64,000 bases of DNA from positions 1,178,001 through 1,242,000 of the forward strand of contig NZ_CP017689.1 of the NCBI RefSeq assembly GCF_001831495.1. Reading direction: 5' to 3'. Both the position numbers and the translations under genes were made by a program. This stretch comes from Thalassotalea crassostreae. GTDB lineage: Bacteria > Pseudomonadota > Gammaproteobacteria > Enterobacterales > Alteromonadaceae. The notes beneath the pieces are model-generated. The model saw nothing but the letters and a program-made list of their open reading frames with translations. It was not told the origin of the DNA and did no database searches. Below, piece after piece: positions 26,596 through 37,099 of the stretch; the first letter of the stretch is position 1; the number at the start of each line of letters is the position of its first letter.

Positions 26596-27804
26596 ATGTC
26601 TTTATTAACTCAGTCAAATTCTTCATTCATTAAATCATCGTTGCTGGTAATTGCAGCAGTGGCGTTACTAGGGTGTGAAAAACCACAAAGAGCCAAACCA
26701 CAAGTTGAAGTGGTTGTTTCCAATATCGAACAATTCCCATATCAAACTCGCAATACCTTTGTGGGTCACTTGACTGCTGCAAATGATGTGGAAATTGAAG
26801 CTCGTGTAAAAGCAAAAATATTGGCTGTTAACTTTAAACAAGGCGCAAAAGTTAATGCTGGAGATGTATTGTTTGAATTAGACGATAGCGAGTTGCAAGC
26901 ACAATACAAACAAGCGCAAGCAGAAGTATCTAAAGCACAGTCGGCGTTAAATATCGCATTAAAAAACTATAATCGCGGTAAAGAATTAATTGCCGACGAC
27001 TTCATCTCAAAGTCAGAAATTGACACCTTAGAAGGTAAATATGACGAAGCTAAGTCACAATTAAAGTCTGTTCAAGCTAAGCAAGAAACAGCAGCGGTTA
27101 ATTTAGCTTATACAACAATACAAGCACCTTTAGATGGAACTATAGATCGCAGTAAATTTAGTGTTGGCGATGTGGTCAGCCCGCAAAGCGGAGAACTTAC
27201 AACTATCGTGGCGGTAAATACCATGGAAGTGCCATTCCAAGTGAGTGAAAAGCTCTATTGGAAGATGGCCCGTAAATTTCAAAAACAAGGTGGTATAGGC
27301 GAAGATAATAAACCCGATGTAGAAATTGCCTTTGGTCCCGATGATATATATGAACACCAAGGTATGATCTCGTTCGTGTCAAATCGCGTCGATCCGGAAA
27401 CAGGTTCTATGGAAGTTCGAGCAGTAGTACCTAATCCAGATGGAATCCTAAAACCCGGACAATATGTATCGGTGATTTTAAAATCACCAAAAGCTATTGA
27501 TACAATTATGATCCCACAAAGCGCCGTGCAAAGTGATCAGCAAGGCGACTTTGCGATGACCATCGTCGATAATACCACTGTTGTTCGGAACAATATTAAA
27601 CTAGGCGAACGCGTCGGGACTAATGTTATTGTTTTAGATGGTTTAACGATTGATCAAATTTTGGTCATCAGTGGTGTGCAAAAAATTAGAGAAGGGCAGC
27701 AGGTAAAAGTTAAGCAAAATAAACCTGCCGCAAGTATCGTCACCAGCAGTACATCAAATAGCTCTAGAAGTAACACCTCAACTAATTCTAGCCTCGGCGA
27801 ATAA
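26596..27804 (+). CDS. RND efflux adaptor lipoprotein (AcrA-like)
   Basis: A 402-residue adaptor with a lipobox at ALLGC (about residue 27), so it should be anchored in the inner membrane facing the periplasm. The lipoyl half-motifs (VGHLTAANDVEIEARV with VNAGDVLFELDD, and YTTIQAPLDGTIDRS) flank a coiled-coil hairpin (about 95-160). A serine/threonine/asparagine-rich tail closes the protein. It is followed after 13 bp by its pump gene. No outer-membrane factor gene follows, so a shared TolC is likely. Confidence 0.92.
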   Translation: MSLLTQSNSSFIKSSLLVIAAVALLGCEKPQRAKPQVEVVVSNIEQFPYQTRNTFVGHLTAANDVEIEARVKAKILAVNFKQGAKVNAGDVLFELDDSELQAQYKQAQAEVSKAQSALNIALKNYNRGKELIADDFISKSEIDTLEGKYDEAKSQLKSVQAKQETAAVNLAYTTIQAPLDGTIDRSKFSVGDVVSPQSGELTTIVAVNTMEVPFQVSEKLYWKMARKFQKQGGIGEDNKPDVEIAFGPDDIYEHQGMISFVSNRVDPETGSMEVRAVVPNPDGILKPGQYVSVILKSPKAIDTIMIPQSAVQSDQQGDFAMTIVDNTTVVRNNIKLGERVGTNVIVLDGLTIDQILVISGVQKIREGQQVKVKQNKPAASIVTSSTSNSSRSNTSTNSSLGE

Positions 27805-27817
27805 TAGGTAGCTTAAA

Positions 27818-30800
27818 ATGATCAGTAAAACTTTTATTACTCGGCCTAAGCTTGCATTAGTTATTGCTTTAGTCTTAACCCTTATAGGGACTATTTCAGC
27901 AATAAATTTGCCGGTATCTGAATACCCAAGTGTTGCGCCACCACAAGTCGTGGTATCAGCTAATTACTCCGGTGCGTCATCATCTGTAGTTAAAGAGAGT
28001 GTTGGTTTACCTATAGAAGAAGCGGTTAACGGTGTAGAAGGTATGATTTACATGTCTTCTAAAAGTGCAAACGATGGTAGTTATAAATTAACCGTTACAT
28101 TCGCTGTTGGTACAGATCCAGATTTGGCTTTGGTACGTGTGCAGAATTTGGTTGCGATGGCGGAGCCGAAATTGCCGACTGAAATTCGTCAATCGGGCAT
28201 GCTAATTAAAAAGCAATCTCCAGATATGCTATTTCTCGTTAACTTAGTGGCGACCGATGAAAAATTTGATCGAGTATTTATTTCCAATTATGCAAAAATA
28301 AATTTGTTGAATGCATTAAAGCGAATCGATGGTATTTCTGAAGCCATGATTATGGGTGAAGCCGCTTATTCAATGCGAATTTGGTTAGATCCAAGACACA
28401 TGGCAGCATTAAAAGTCACTCCAAGTGATGTGAAGAATGCGTTACAAGAGCAGAACATTCAAGTTGCCGCTGGTAAAGTTGGTGCGCCTCCCTATGACGA
28501 CAAAATACAAACTCAATACACGTTGCAAGCCCAGGGCAAGCTAACCACTGTTAAAGAGTTTGAAGAAATCATTGTTCGCTCTAACGACAATGGTTCAATG
28601 ATCTTATTGAGCGATGTTGCCGATATTGAATTAGGGCAAGCAGACTACTCGATTATCACCAAAGTTGATGGTAACGACTCAAGTACTATTGCGCTGTATT
28701 TGTTACCTGGTGCTAATGCCCTTGAAACAGGTGCTCGTGTTAAAGAATTGATGGCTGATGTTGCTCCTAGCTTTCCGAAAGGCATCGATTATTCAATTGG
28801 TTATGATACAACTCGTTACGTCGGCACATCGATTTCCAAAGTTGTCGTGTCCTTAATTGAAGCGGTTGCTTTAGTTATTGTTATTACCTTTATTTTCTTG
28901 GGAAGTTGGCGTGCTGCATTAGTGCCAACAGTAGCGATTCCGGTCTCGTTAATCGCGTCATTTTCAGTGTTGCTAATTGCTGGAATGTCAATAAATACGG
29001 TGACCTTATTCGGCCTCATATTAGCCATAGGTATCGTTGTTGATGATGCAATTCTCGTGGTGGAAAACACCGAGCGGCATTTAGAAGAGGACCAATCGAT
29101 AACCACAGAACAAGCCGTCACTAAAACGATGGAAGAGGTTACCGGTCCAATTATTGCTACCACCTTAGTGCTATTAGCGGTATTTATACCTGTTGCTATG
29201 TTACCTGGCCTTACTGGCATTATGTATCAGCAATTCGCGGTGACCATTTGTGTGGCGGTATTATTTAGTTCGTTAAATGCCTTAACCTTATCTCCAGCCT
29301 TATCGCGTTTATTGCTTAAGCGCCAAACAACCCAGGCTGCTTGGTTTAGTAAATTTAATATTGGTTTTAACTTTATTAAAAATAAGTACGGGGTGTTGGT
29401 CGCAACGCTGATCCGCAAAACTGTTGCTGTGGCAATTGCTCTTGCTATGGTGTTTGCATTGCTAGGTTATGGTTTCTCGAATACCCCTGGTGGCTTCGTA
29501 CCACCAGAAGATAAAGGTATATTTATTGTCAGTATTCAATTACCAGACGCTAGCTCACTTGCGAGAACTCAAGATGTGATAACTAAACTATCTGCACAGC
29601 TCAATTCAGATTCGCGCATTGAAAGTATTACTGAAGTGGCAGGTTATAGTATTTTAAGTGGAAGTGCTCAAAGTAATGCCGGTTCAATGTTTATCGTCTT
29701 AAAACATTGGGATGAGCGTGTCGAGCGACAAGATATCGTATTTGCTATCACCCAAAAAGTGAATTATTTAGCCTTTATGGAAATTCCTGAAGCACAAGTA
29801 TTTGCAATCGCACCGCCAGCGGTACCTGGTATGGGCGCAGTAGGTGGCTTAGAGTTTATATTACAAGATAAACTTGCTAGCTCGCCGACAGAAATGGCAA
29901 GTATTCTTAATGAGTTTATTGTAGAAGCCAATCAACACCCGGCATTAACAGGCGTTTACAGTACGTTCCGTGCCAATGTGCCACAATATTTAGTCGATGT
30001 TGATCGCAAGAAAGTTAAGACATTAGGGCTCAACATCAGTGATGTTTATAGTACGCTGCAAGCTCAATTAGGTAGTGTATATATTAATGATTTCACCAAG
30101 TTTGGTCAGTCATATCGTGTGATCATGCAAGCTAAGTCTGAATATCGACGAAATATTAGCGATTTACAGGCTTTATATGTGCGCAATAAACATGGCTCTA
30201 TGATCCCGCTGTCAAACGTTGCTGATATTAAAGCGATTCATGGCCCTGACATTAGTGAGGCCTACAACTTATTTAATTCGATGAGTGTAAGAGCAAACCC
30301 CGCGCCAGGTTATAGTAGTGGTGAAGGAATTGCCGCTTTAGAAGAAGTTGCTGCCAATGTATTACCTACAAGTTTTCAATATGAGTGGACAGGCATGACT
30401 TATCAAGAAATTGAAGCTGGCAATATGGCGATATACGCCTATGCATTGGCTTTGATTTTTGTGTACTTATTTTTAGTTGGCCAATATGAAAGTTGGTCAA
30501 TACCATTAGCCATTATTTTAGTTGTACCGTTAGCTATGGCAGGGGCATTATTAGCATTGAACTTGGTTGGTTTTGCGCTTAATTTATTTGCCCAAGTAGG
30601 CTTGATACTGCTCATTGGTATGGCTGCTAAGAACGCAATATTGATTGTTGAGTTTGCTCGTAATTTAAGAGAAGAAGAGGGCAAGTCGATATTGGAAGCC
30701 GCGAAAACCGCTGCAGATTTACGTTTTCGAGCGGTTTGTATGACAGGGGTATCATTTATCGCTGGTATCATTCCGCTGGTGCTCGCAACCGGGGCAGGCA

Positions 30801-30928
30801 TGTTTAGCCAGAAATCATTAGGCTTAACAGTATTTGGCGGAATGTTAGTCGCATTAGTAATCGGTACAGTTATTATTCCTGTTTGTTATGTGATGGTGCA
30901 AACAGTTCGGGAGAAACTTAAAGCTTAA
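27818..30928 (+). CDS. RND efflux pump, HAE-1 family (AcrB/MexB-like)
   Basis: A 1036-residue inner-membrane drug/proton antiporter with the classical start [18 protein letters not shown] and [15 protein letters not shown]. The proton relay residues are intact: two adjacent aspartates in [18 protein letters not shown] (helix 4) and the lysine in [13 protein letters not shown] (helix 10). It forms a two-gene operon with the adaptor upstream and is divergent from the second RND pair. Likely exports hydrophobic or amphiphilic compounds; the actual substrate cannot be read from sequence. Confidence 0.94.
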   Translation: MISKTFITRPKLALVIALVLTLIGTISAINLPVSEYPSVAPPQVVVSANYSGASSSVVKESVGLPIEEAVNGVEGMIYMSSKSANDGSYKLTVTFAVGTDPDLALVRVQNLVAMAEPKLPTEIRQSGMLIKKQSPDMLFLVNLVATDEKFDRVFISNYAKINLLNALKRIDGISEAMIMGEAAYSMRIWLDPRHMAALKVTPSDVKNALQEQNIQVAAGKVGAPPYDDKIQTQYTLQAQGKLTTVKEFEEIIVRSNDNGSMILLSDVADIELGQADYSIITKVDGNDSSTIALYLLPGANALETGARVKELMADVAPSFPKGIDYSIGYDTTRYVGTSISKVVVSLIEAVALVIVITFIFLGSWRAALVPTVAIPVSLIASFSVLLIAGMSINTVTLFGLILAIGIVVDDAILVVENTERHLEEDQSITTEQAVTKTMEEVTGPIIATTLVLLAVFIPVAMLPGLTGIMYQQFAVTICVAVLFSSLNALTLSPALSRLLLKRQTTQAAWFSKFNIGFNFIKNKYGVLVATLIRKTVAVAIALAMVFALLGYGFSNTPGGFVPPEDKGIFIVSIQLPDASSLARTQDVITKLSAQLNSDSRIESITEVAGYSILSGSAQSNAGSMFIVLKHWDERVERQDIVFAITQKVNYLAFMEIPEAQVFAIAPPAVPGMGAVGGLEFILQDKLASSPTEMASILNEFIVEANQHPALTGVYSTFRANVPQYLVDVDRKKVKTLGLNISDVYSTLQAQLGSVYINDFTKFGQSYRVIMQAKSEYRRNISDLQALYVRNKHGSMIPLSNVADIKAIHGPDISEAYNLFNSMSVRANPAPGYSSGEGIAALEEVAANVLPTSFQYEWTGMTYQEIEAGNMAIYAYALALIFVYLFLVGQYESWSIPLAIILVVPLAMAGALLALNLVGFALNLFAQVGLILLIGMAAKNAILIVEFARNLREEEGKSILEAAKTAADLRFRAVCMTGVSFIAGIIPLVLATGAGMFSQKSLGLTVFGGMLVALVIGTVIIPVCYVMVQTVREKLKA

Positions 30929-31009
30929 AATTGAAATAATACCATTATGATTAGTTAACTTTAGTTTATAAGTCACGATGTTTATTTAACTTGCCAACTT
31001 AGAAACGTA

Positions 31010-31047
31010 AACGGGAAAGTAATCTTTAGATACTTTCCCGTTTTTTA
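31010..31047 (+). terminator. Terminator after the RND pump
   Basis: AACGGGAAAGTA pairs perfectly with TACTTTCCCGTT over a 9-nt loop, followed by further T. Confidence 0.88.
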
Positions 31048-31086
31048 TTTTATGCCAAATAGAGAGATAGTAATTATTACTTGCGA

Positions 31087-31545
31087 TTAGGTGTATTCTT
31101 CTACTTCAGTAATCAGTGCAATACCTGCTTCAATGCGAATAATGGCTTCAACCCACACATACTTACCTAACTTTTTGGAGCGATAACGTAAAATTACTTT
31201 AGCTTCTTTGTTGCCTAGAATCTCAGAGGAAATAAACGACACATCGGTGCCAACTCTAGTGCGGCTTTTATGTCCTTCGCTTAAATATTCTATGTATTCG
31301 CTTTTATTGTAATTGAGAATAAAGCCATAGCCATTTGAGCCTTGGGTTACTGTTACTGTTAGATTTTCAGATAGGATCGGCTGTAACAAAGACTGAGTCT
31401 CTGTTTTATGAAAGTCAACGAACTGTTGTGCTATTTGATTTATTCGTTCTTCTTCTAGAACGTCTACAGCTGCGGCATTGATAGCCACAGAAAAATAAAC
31501 CAACAGCAACAAAAAAAATTTATTCATACCCTGCTTATGTCGCAT
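31087..31545 (-). CDS. Small predicted secreted protein of unknown function
   Basis: 152 residues from the first ATG, but the second methionine (residue 7, codon at 31527-31525) gives a textbook signal peptide: MNKFFLLLLVYFSV then AINAAA, so the true start is probably there. The mature part (about 125 residues) has alternating strands and charged turns and contains one clear motif-like stretch, SEYIEYLSEGHKSR. It might be an NTF2-like periplasmic domain, but I do not recognise a family. It is alone on the minus strand between the RND operon and pntA. Confidence 0.65.
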   Translation of the reverse strand: MRHKQGMNKFFLLLLVYFSVAINAAAVDVLEEERINQIAQQFVDFHKTETQSLLQPILSENLTVTVTQGSNGYGFILNYNKSEYIEYLSEGHKSRTRVGTDVSFISSEILGNKEAKVILRYRSKKLGKYVWVEAIIRIEAGIALITEVEEYT

Positions 31546-31916
31546 CCGTTAGCACAAAGTAAACATTTAAATATCTACTTCCCAAGTCACAATATGGCTG
31601 GTGCTGTAAAGGGACTAATCAATATTATTGTTGATGGTCAGCCCCTAAGATAACGTATTTTTATAACTTATTGCTAATTAATTTTATTCGCTGTAAATAA
31701 AATGCATAAAAATCGTTACATTTCTGTTAATCTGATTTTGTTTTAAGAATGTAAAATACTTCCAATATACGTTATAAATCAGGTAGATCTAATATTACTA
31801 TTAACTACGGGTAGTTAACAGATTAAAACAGATTCATTAGATAAGATGTGGCTACAAAATTGTAAAATTGTACTAATCTTAATAACAATTAACTATATGA
31901 TGAAAAGGTAGATTCT
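31546..31916. other. 371-bp divergent spacer before pntA
   Basis: No gene is seen. The most ordered element is an 18-bp perfect inverted repeat at 31801-31818. A short direct repeat (AAAATTGT twice) lies near 31855-31870. Confidence 0.55.
31801..31818. promoter_or_regulatory. Perfect inverted repeat upstream of pntA
   Basis: TTAACTAC-gg-GTAGTTAA, about 100 bp before the pntA ATG. The arms are perfect and T-tract-free, so it is more like an operator than a terminator. The regulator is unknown. Confidence 0.45.
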
Positions 31917-33452
31917 ATGCAAATCGGTATACCTAAGGAAACTCTTTCGGGTGAAAATAGAGTTTCTGCTTCTCCTGCTTCTATTCAAGCGCTAATTAAG
32001 CTTGGCTTTGAAGTATCTGTGGAGAGTGGTGCAGGTGACAAAGCAAGCTTTAATGATGATGTATATCAGCAAGCTGGCGCGAGTATCGTAACAACTGAGC
32101 AGGCTTGGCAGTCTGATCTAGTGTTAAAAGTAAACCAACCAAATGATGCTGAGGTTGATCTTCTTAAAGAAGGATCGAACCTTGTTAGCTTTATTGCCCC
32201 AGCTCAAAACGAAGAGATGCTGGCTAAATTAAGTGCAAAAAACGTTAATACGTTAGCGATGGAAATGGTTCCTCGAATGACTCGTTCACAATCAATGGAT
32301 GCCCTTAGTTCAATGGCAAACATTGCTGGCTACCGTGCTGTTATTGAAGCTACTAATCATTTTGGTCGTTTTTTAACCGGGCAAATTACTGCTGCTGGTA
32401 AGATCCCACCGGCGAAGGTAATGATTATTGGTGCTGGTGTTGCTGGTCTTGCCGCAATTGGTACCGCAGGTAGCTTAGGTGCGATTGTACGCGCATTCGA
32501 TACTCGTCCAGAAGTAAAAGAACAAATTGAATCTATGGGTGCTGAGTTCCTTGAGCTTGATTACGAGGAAGAAGAAGATACTGGCAGCGGTGATGGCTAC
32601 GCAAAAGAAATGAGTAAAGCCTTTATCGATGCTGAGATGGCGCTGTTCCTAGAACAAGCCAAAGAAGTTGATATTATTATTACTACAGCGATGATCCCGG
32701 GTCGCCCTGCACCAAAACTTATTACTGAAGAAATGGTTAATGCCATGAAGCCAGGTTCAATTGTTGTTGATTTAGCAGCGCCAGGCGGCGGTAACTGTGA
32801 ATTAACGGTACCTGGTGAAATTAACGAAGTTAACCAAGTTAAAATTATTGGTTATACCGATTTCGTTTCTCGCTTACCGAATCAATCGTCACAACTTTAT
32901 GCAAATAATCTTGTCAATCTAATGAAGTTATTGTGTAAAGAAAAAGACGGTAACATCGATATCGATTTTGATGACGTGGTACTTCGCAATATGACAGTGG
33001 TTAAAGATGGTGAAGTTACTTTCCCACCACCACCAATTCAAGTTTCAGCGGCACCTGCTGCGCCTGCAGCAAAAGCAGAGCCGGAAGTTGAAGTTGAAGA
33101 AGCACCGAAGTCAAATACGAAGAAATACGTTGCAATGGCATTAGGGGCCATTGGTTTTGCTTGGGTTGCAAGTGTAGCTCCAGCTGAGTTCCTTTCACAT
33201 TTTACAGTATTTATGTTGGCCTGTGTTGTTGGTTATCATTTGGTTTGGAACGTCTCGCACGCTCTACACACACCATTAATGAGTGTAACCAATGCTATTT
33301 CAGGAATTATTATTGTTGGTGCATTGCTGCAAGTGGGCAGTGATGAATTAATAGTACAAATTCTTGCCGGCATCGCGATTTTAATCGCGACCATCAATAT
33401 TGCGGGCGGTTTCTTTGTAACCAAGCGCATGCTTAAAATGTTTAGAAAATAG
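31917..33452 (+). CDS. pntA: NAD(P) transhydrogenase subunit alpha
   Basis: The 511-residue alpha subunit of the proton-translocating transhydrogenase, which uses the proton gradient to reduce NADP+ with NADH. The N-terminal NAD-binding domain starts with [20 protein letters not shown] and contains the nucleotide loop [18 protein letters not shown] and [15 protein letters not shown]. An alanine/proline/glutamate-rich linker (about 375-400) leads to four membrane spans at the C-terminus. The start has a GAAAAGGT-type ribosome site. pntB follows after 11 bp with its own AGGAG. Confidence 0.97.
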   Translation: MQIGIPKETLSGENRVSASPASIQALIKLGFEVSVESGAGDKASFNDDVYQQAGASIVTTEQAWQSDLVLKVNQPNDAEVDLLKEGSNLVSFIAPAQNEEMLAKLSAKNVNTLAMEMVPRMTRSQSMDALSSMANIAGYRAVIEATNHFGRFLTGQITAAGKIPPAKVMIIGAGVAGLAAIGTAGSLGAIVRAFDTRPEVKEQIESMGAEFLELDYEEEEDTGSGDGYAKEMSKAFIDAEMALFLEQAKEVDIIITTAMIPGRPAPKLITEEMVNAMKPGSIVVDLAAPGGGNCELTVPGEINEVNQVKIIGYTDFVSRLPNQSSQLYANNLVNLMKLLCKEKDGNIDIDFDDVVLRNMTVVKDGEVTFPPPPIQVSAAPAAPAAKAEPEVEVEEAPKSNTKKYVAMALGAIGFAWVASVAPAEFLSHFTVFMLACVVGYHLVWNVSHALHTPLMSVTNAISGIIIVGALLQVGSDELIVQILAGIAILIATINIAGGFFVTKRMLKMFRK

Positions 33453-33463
33453 GAGACGTTGCA

Positions 33464-34846
33464 ATGACTGAAGGTATTATCACTGCGGCGTATATAATTG
33501 CTGCTATTTTATTTATTATGTCTCTTGCTGGATTAAGCAAGCAAGACACAGCGGAAGCGGGTAACTGGTACGGCATTATTGGTATGTCGATCGCGCTTAT
33601 CGCGACAATTGCAGGGCCAGGAGTTAGCGGTGCTTTGCCATTAACAATTGTTGCTGCATGTATGGTTGGCGGTGCGTTAATAGGCTTACGTTTAGCTAAA
33701 AAAGTTGAAATGACAGAAATGCCCGAGCTTGTGGCTATTTTACATAGTTTTGTTGGTTTAGCTGCAGTATTTGTTGGTTTTAACTCATATTATGATCACG
33801 GCATTATGATAGGTGCCACGAAAACGATTCACGATGTTGAAGTGTTTTTGGGGGTATTTATTGGTGCGGTAACCTTTACCGGTTCTGTTGTTGCGTTTGC
33901 TAAATTACGCGGCATTATCAACACCTCTGCGCTTATGTTGCCACATCGTCATAAATTGAACCTGCTTGCGATTATTGCCAGTGGTTATTTAATGTTTGAA
34001 TTTGTTAGTGCAGGCGGTGCAACGCAACCATTATTAATTATGACGTTTATCGCATTCGTTTTTGGTTGGCACTTAGTTGCATCAATCGGTGGTGCCGATA
34101 TGCCGGTTGTTGTGTCGATGCTAAATTCATATTCTGGTTGGGCAGCAGCGGCGGCAGGTTTCATGCTAGGTAATGACTTGTTAATCATCACTGGTGCTTT
34201 AGTTGGTTCATCGGGTGCGATTCTTTCTTACATTATGTGTAAGGCAATGAACCGCTCGTTTATCAGTGTTATTGCCGGTGGCTTCGGCACTGATGTTCAA
34301 GTAGCAACGGATGTTGATTACGGCGAGCATCAAGAGATCTCAGCGGAAGCGACTGCTGAATTATTGAAAGAAGCGAAGACAGTTGTTATTACTCCAGGTT
34401 ACGGTATGGCGGTTGCGCAAGCGCAATATCCGGTATATGAAATTACTAGAGCATTACAAAATAAAGGCATCGAAGTTCGTTTTGCAATTCACCCTGTAGC
34501 GGGACGTTTGCCTGGTCATATGAATGTATTGTTAGCAGAAGCTAAAGTACCTTACGATATCGTATTAGGCATGGAAGAAATCAATGATGACTTCCCTGAA
34601 ACTGATGTTGTATTGGTTATTGGTGCAAACGATACCGTAAACCCAGCAGCGGCAGAAGATCCAAATAGTCCGATTGCTGGTATGCCAGTATGTGAAGTTT
34701 GGAATGCAAAGCAAGTTGTTGTATTTAAACGCTCAATGAACACAGGTTACGCAGGTGTACAAAACCCATTATTCTTTAAGGATAATACGGTGATGTTATT
34801 TGGTGATGCGAAAGATTCTGTCGAGAAGATTTTCAAAGCACTTTAA
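33464..34846 (+). CDS. pntB: NAD(P) transhydrogenase subunit beta
   Basis: The 460-residue beta subunit. The first ~270 residues form the membrane part with about nine spans and the conserved [23 protein letters not shown] and [18 protein letters not shown] blocks. The C-terminal NADP-binding domain carries [33 protein letters not shown] and [10 protein letters not shown]. Together with PntA it makes the membrane enzyme that supplies NADPH. Full length with no oddities. Confidence 0.97.
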   Translation: MTEGIITAAYIIAAILFIMSLAGLSKQDTAEAGNWYGIIGMSIALIATIAGPGVSGALPLTIVAACMVGGALIGLRLAKKVEMTEMPELVAILHSFVGLAAVFVGFNSYYDHGIMIGATKTIHDVEVFLGVFIGAVTFTGSVVAFAKLRGIINTSALMLPHRHKLNLLAIIASGYLMFEFVSAGGATQPLLIMTFIAFVFGWHLVASIGGADMPVVVSMLNSYSGWAAAAAGFMLGNDLLIITGALVGSSGAILSYIMCKAMNRSFISVIAGGFGTDVQVATDVDYGEHQEISAEATAELLKEAKTVVITPGYGMAVAQAQYPVYEITRALQNKGIEVRFAIHPVAGRLPGHMNVLLAEAKVPYDIVLGMEEINDDFPETDVVLVIGANDTVNPAAAEDPNSPIAGMPVCEVWNAKQVVVFKRSMNTGYAGVQNPLFFKDNTVMLFGDAKDSVEKIFKAL

Positions 34847-34877
34847 GTACTTTGTGCAAAAGTAAATATCAAAATGT

Positions 34878-34908
34878 AAAGGCCCGCTTATTATAGCGGG
34901 CTTTATTA
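34878..34908 (+). terminator. Terminator after pntB
   Basis: GCCCGCT-tattat-AGCGGGC with A/T-rich flanks, about 30 bp after the stop codon. Confidence 0.85.
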
Positions 34909-35051
34909 TTTATATTACAAAGTTTTTATCTCAGAGTTTTGGATATACCGTCTCAATTGAAAAAATTAATTGTGCTAAGTTAATGCAAATTACGCTAAAA
35001 TTAGGCTAAGTAAACCTTAAAACCAATGTAAATAATTTATCCAGGAATATT

Positions 35052-35534
35052 ATGAAAGTTGCTAAAAATACCGTCGTTCAATTTCACTACGTGTTAAAAA
35101 CAGAGCAAGGTGATGTCATTGAAGATTCTAACGGCAATACGCCAATGGCCATTTTGATTGGTCATCAAAATATGATCAAAGGCGTTGAAGCGGCCTTACT
35201 CGACAAAGAGTCTGGAGAGCAATTCTCTGTATCAGTAACGCCTGAAGATGGCTACGGTGAATACATTGATGAAGCTGTACAACGTGTGCCATCAAAGCAT
35301 TTACAAGGCGCAGTAAAGTGGAAGCCAGGTATGGTGGCAGTGGTTAATACTGAACAAGGTCAACGCCAAGTAACAGTTTTAAAAGTTGGTAAGTTTATGG
35401 TTACCGTTGATACCAATCATCCACTTGCAGGAAAAACACTGAACTTTGACATTAATATCATTGACGTTAGAGCAGCGAGTGAAGAAGAAATTTCTCATGG
35501 TCATGCCCATGGCGTAGGTGGTCATCAGCACTAA
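35052..35534 (+). CDS. FKBP-type peptidyl-prolyl isomerase, SlyD-like
   Basis: A 160-residue cytosolic folding helper. It opens with VQFHYVLKTEQGDVIEDS, has the ILIGHQNMIKGVEAALL block of FKBP, an inserted flap domain (about 70-120) as in SlyD, and the returning FKBP strand LNFDINIIDVRAA. The tail SHGHAHGVGGHQH is histidine-rich and could bind nickel or zinc as SlyD does, but lacks the long cysteine-rich tail of E. coli SlyD. Monocistronic, with AGGAAT before the ATG. It could equally be called FKBP-type 16-kDa isomerase. Confidence 0.9.
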   Translation: MKVAKNTVVQFHYVLKTEQGDVIEDSNGNTPMAILIGHQNMIKGVEAALLDKESGEQFSVSVTPEDGYGEYIDEAVQRVPSKHLQGAVKWKPGMVAVVNTEQGQRQVTVLKVGKFMVTVDTNHPLAGKTLNFDINIIDVRAASEEEISHGHAHGVGGHQH

Positions 35535-35560
35535 TTGGATTGTTTAATAATTCAATCGTT

Positions 35561-35604
35561 AAAGGTTTAGTTATAGTGCTTGTTTACTATAGCTATACCT
35601 TTTA
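35561..35604 (+). terminator. Probable terminator after the FKBP gene
   Basis: AAAGGTTTAGTTATAGT pairs imperfectly (one mismatch and one G-U) with ACTATAGCTATACCTTT over a loop of about 8 nt and runs into T. Confidence 0.55.
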
Positions 35605-35798
35605 CTGACCAATAGTCCTACCTATAATCTTCTGCCGTCATTTTACTTTCGATATCATCTGTAAATTTCACAATAATCTAGCAAATCCGTTCCTTTCTTT
35701 ACCTACTTAGTTTGATTATGTTACTAATAGTTATTCTAAAATTCCTAAATCTGCTGAGCGAATTCAGCGATAACAATGACAACAATAAGAACAATAAT

Positions 35799-37091
35799 AT
35801 GAACTTTAATAAAAAATACATTAGTGCGGCAATTTTAGCGCTATCTAGCTTTACTGTAGCGGCGGATAATATCCAACTAATACATGCCGGTGAGATGCTT
35901 TCCGTACCTGGTAAAACCATTCAAAAACAAAAGACTATCGTTATTGTTGATAACAAAATAAGCGAAATTCTCGATGGCTATGTACGCGCTAAAGAAGTAT
36001 CAGAAGACGCGACAGTAATTGATTTGAAAAATAGTTTTGTTATGCCGGGCATGATGGATATGCATGTTCATTTACAGGGCGAGCTGGGACCAAATAATAC
36101 CGCTGAAACTGTTCGACTTTCTGACGAAGATGTCAGTATGCAAAGCGTGTTATTTGCGAAACGAACGTTAATGTCCGGCTTTACTACGGTTCGTGATTTA
36201 GGTTCAAATCCACAATATATGTATGCATTGCGCGATGGTATCAGTAAAGGCTGGGTTGAAGGCCCTCGTATTATTGCCGCTGGCCGAGTCAGTGTCACAG
36301 GCGGCCATTTAGATGTTGATGGTATGCGTCACGACTTACTTGAAAAATACAGTTCAGACACCTTGTGTGATGGTCCATATGATTGCCGAAAGGCGACTCG
36401 CACCACAATTAAGTATGGCGCGGATATGATCAAAGTCGCATCGACCGGCGGTGTATTATCGGATACCAGTACAGGTACCGGTCAACAAATGAATGATGAT
36501 GAATTAAAAGAAATTGTTACCACGGCACATTCATTAGGGCGCAAAGTAGCAGCCCATGCTCATGCTGCAGATGGCATTAATGCTGCATTAAAAGCTGGCG
36601 TTGATTCTATTGAACATGGTAGTTATGCAAACAAAGACTCAATTCAGCTGTTTAAACAAACCGGGGCATATTTAGTTCCTACATTATTAGCGGGCGATAC
36701 CGTTGTTAATTTGGCAAAAACTACCGACTTTATGTCCGATGATATTAAAGCTAAGGCGATTCGCGTTGGTGGCGATATGCTGAAAAACTTCGCTACTGCT
36801 TATGAAGCTGGCGTGAACATAGCTTTTGGTACCGATTCTGGCGTTTCTAAACATGGTATAAATGCGCAAGAAGCGATATTAATGCATGGAGCTGGAATGA
36901 CTGAAATAGACATTATTAAGTCGGCGACTATAAATTCTGCCGATCTAATCGGTAAGTCAGATATACTTGGTACAATAGAAGCTGGAAAGTTAGCGGATAT
37001 TATCGCCATGGATAAAAATCCTCTTAAAGATATCACCGAATTAACCCGTGTGAACTTTGTGATGAAAGATGGCGTGGTTTTTAGTAATTAG
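35799..37091 (+). CDS. Secreted metal-dependent amidohydrolase
   Basis: An enzyme of the imidazolonepropionase/prolidase-like amidohydrolase group. I choose ATG 35799 (430 residues) rather than an in-frame TTG at 35712, because it gives a clean signal peptide (MNFNKKYISAAILALSSFTV, cut near AA-D) and the 29 residues before it are low-complexity asparagine-rich. Metal motifs are HVH in GMMDMHVHLQG, the lysine of GADMIKVASTGG, H in VAAHAHA, H in SIEHGSY, and the final aspartate in FGTDSGV. Related enzymes hydrolyse Xaa-Pro or Xaa-Arg dipeptides, but substrate cannot be told from sequence. The DUF482 gene starts 8 bp downstream, suggesting co-transcription. Confidence 0.88.
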   Translation: MNFNKKYISAAILALSSFTVAADNIQLIHAGEMLSVPGKTIQKQKTIVIVDNKISEILDGYVRAKEVSEDATVIDLKNSFVMPGMMDMHVHLQGELGPNNTAETVRLSDEDVSMQSVLFAKRTLMSGFTTVRDLGSNPQYMYALRDGISKGWVEGPRIIAAGRVSVTGGHLDVDGMRHDLLEKYSSDTLCDGPYDCRKATRTTIKYGADMIKVASTGGVLSDTSTGTGQQMNDDELKEIVTTAHSLGRKVAAHAHAADGINAALKAGVDSIEHGSYANKDSIQLFKQTGAYLVPTLLAGDTVVNLAKTTDFMSDDIKAKAIRVGGDMLKNFATAYEAGVNIAFGTDSGVSKHGINAQEAILMHGAGMTEIDIIKSATINSADLIGKSDILGTIEAGKLADIIAMDKNPLKDITELTRVNFVMKDGVVFSN

Positions 37092-37099
37092 TATAAGGA

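Noticed and set aside
35712..35798. N-terminal extension of the amidohydrolase from an upstream TTG
   Set aside because: The asparagine-rich extension has no signal function and precedes a clean signal peptide starting at 35799.
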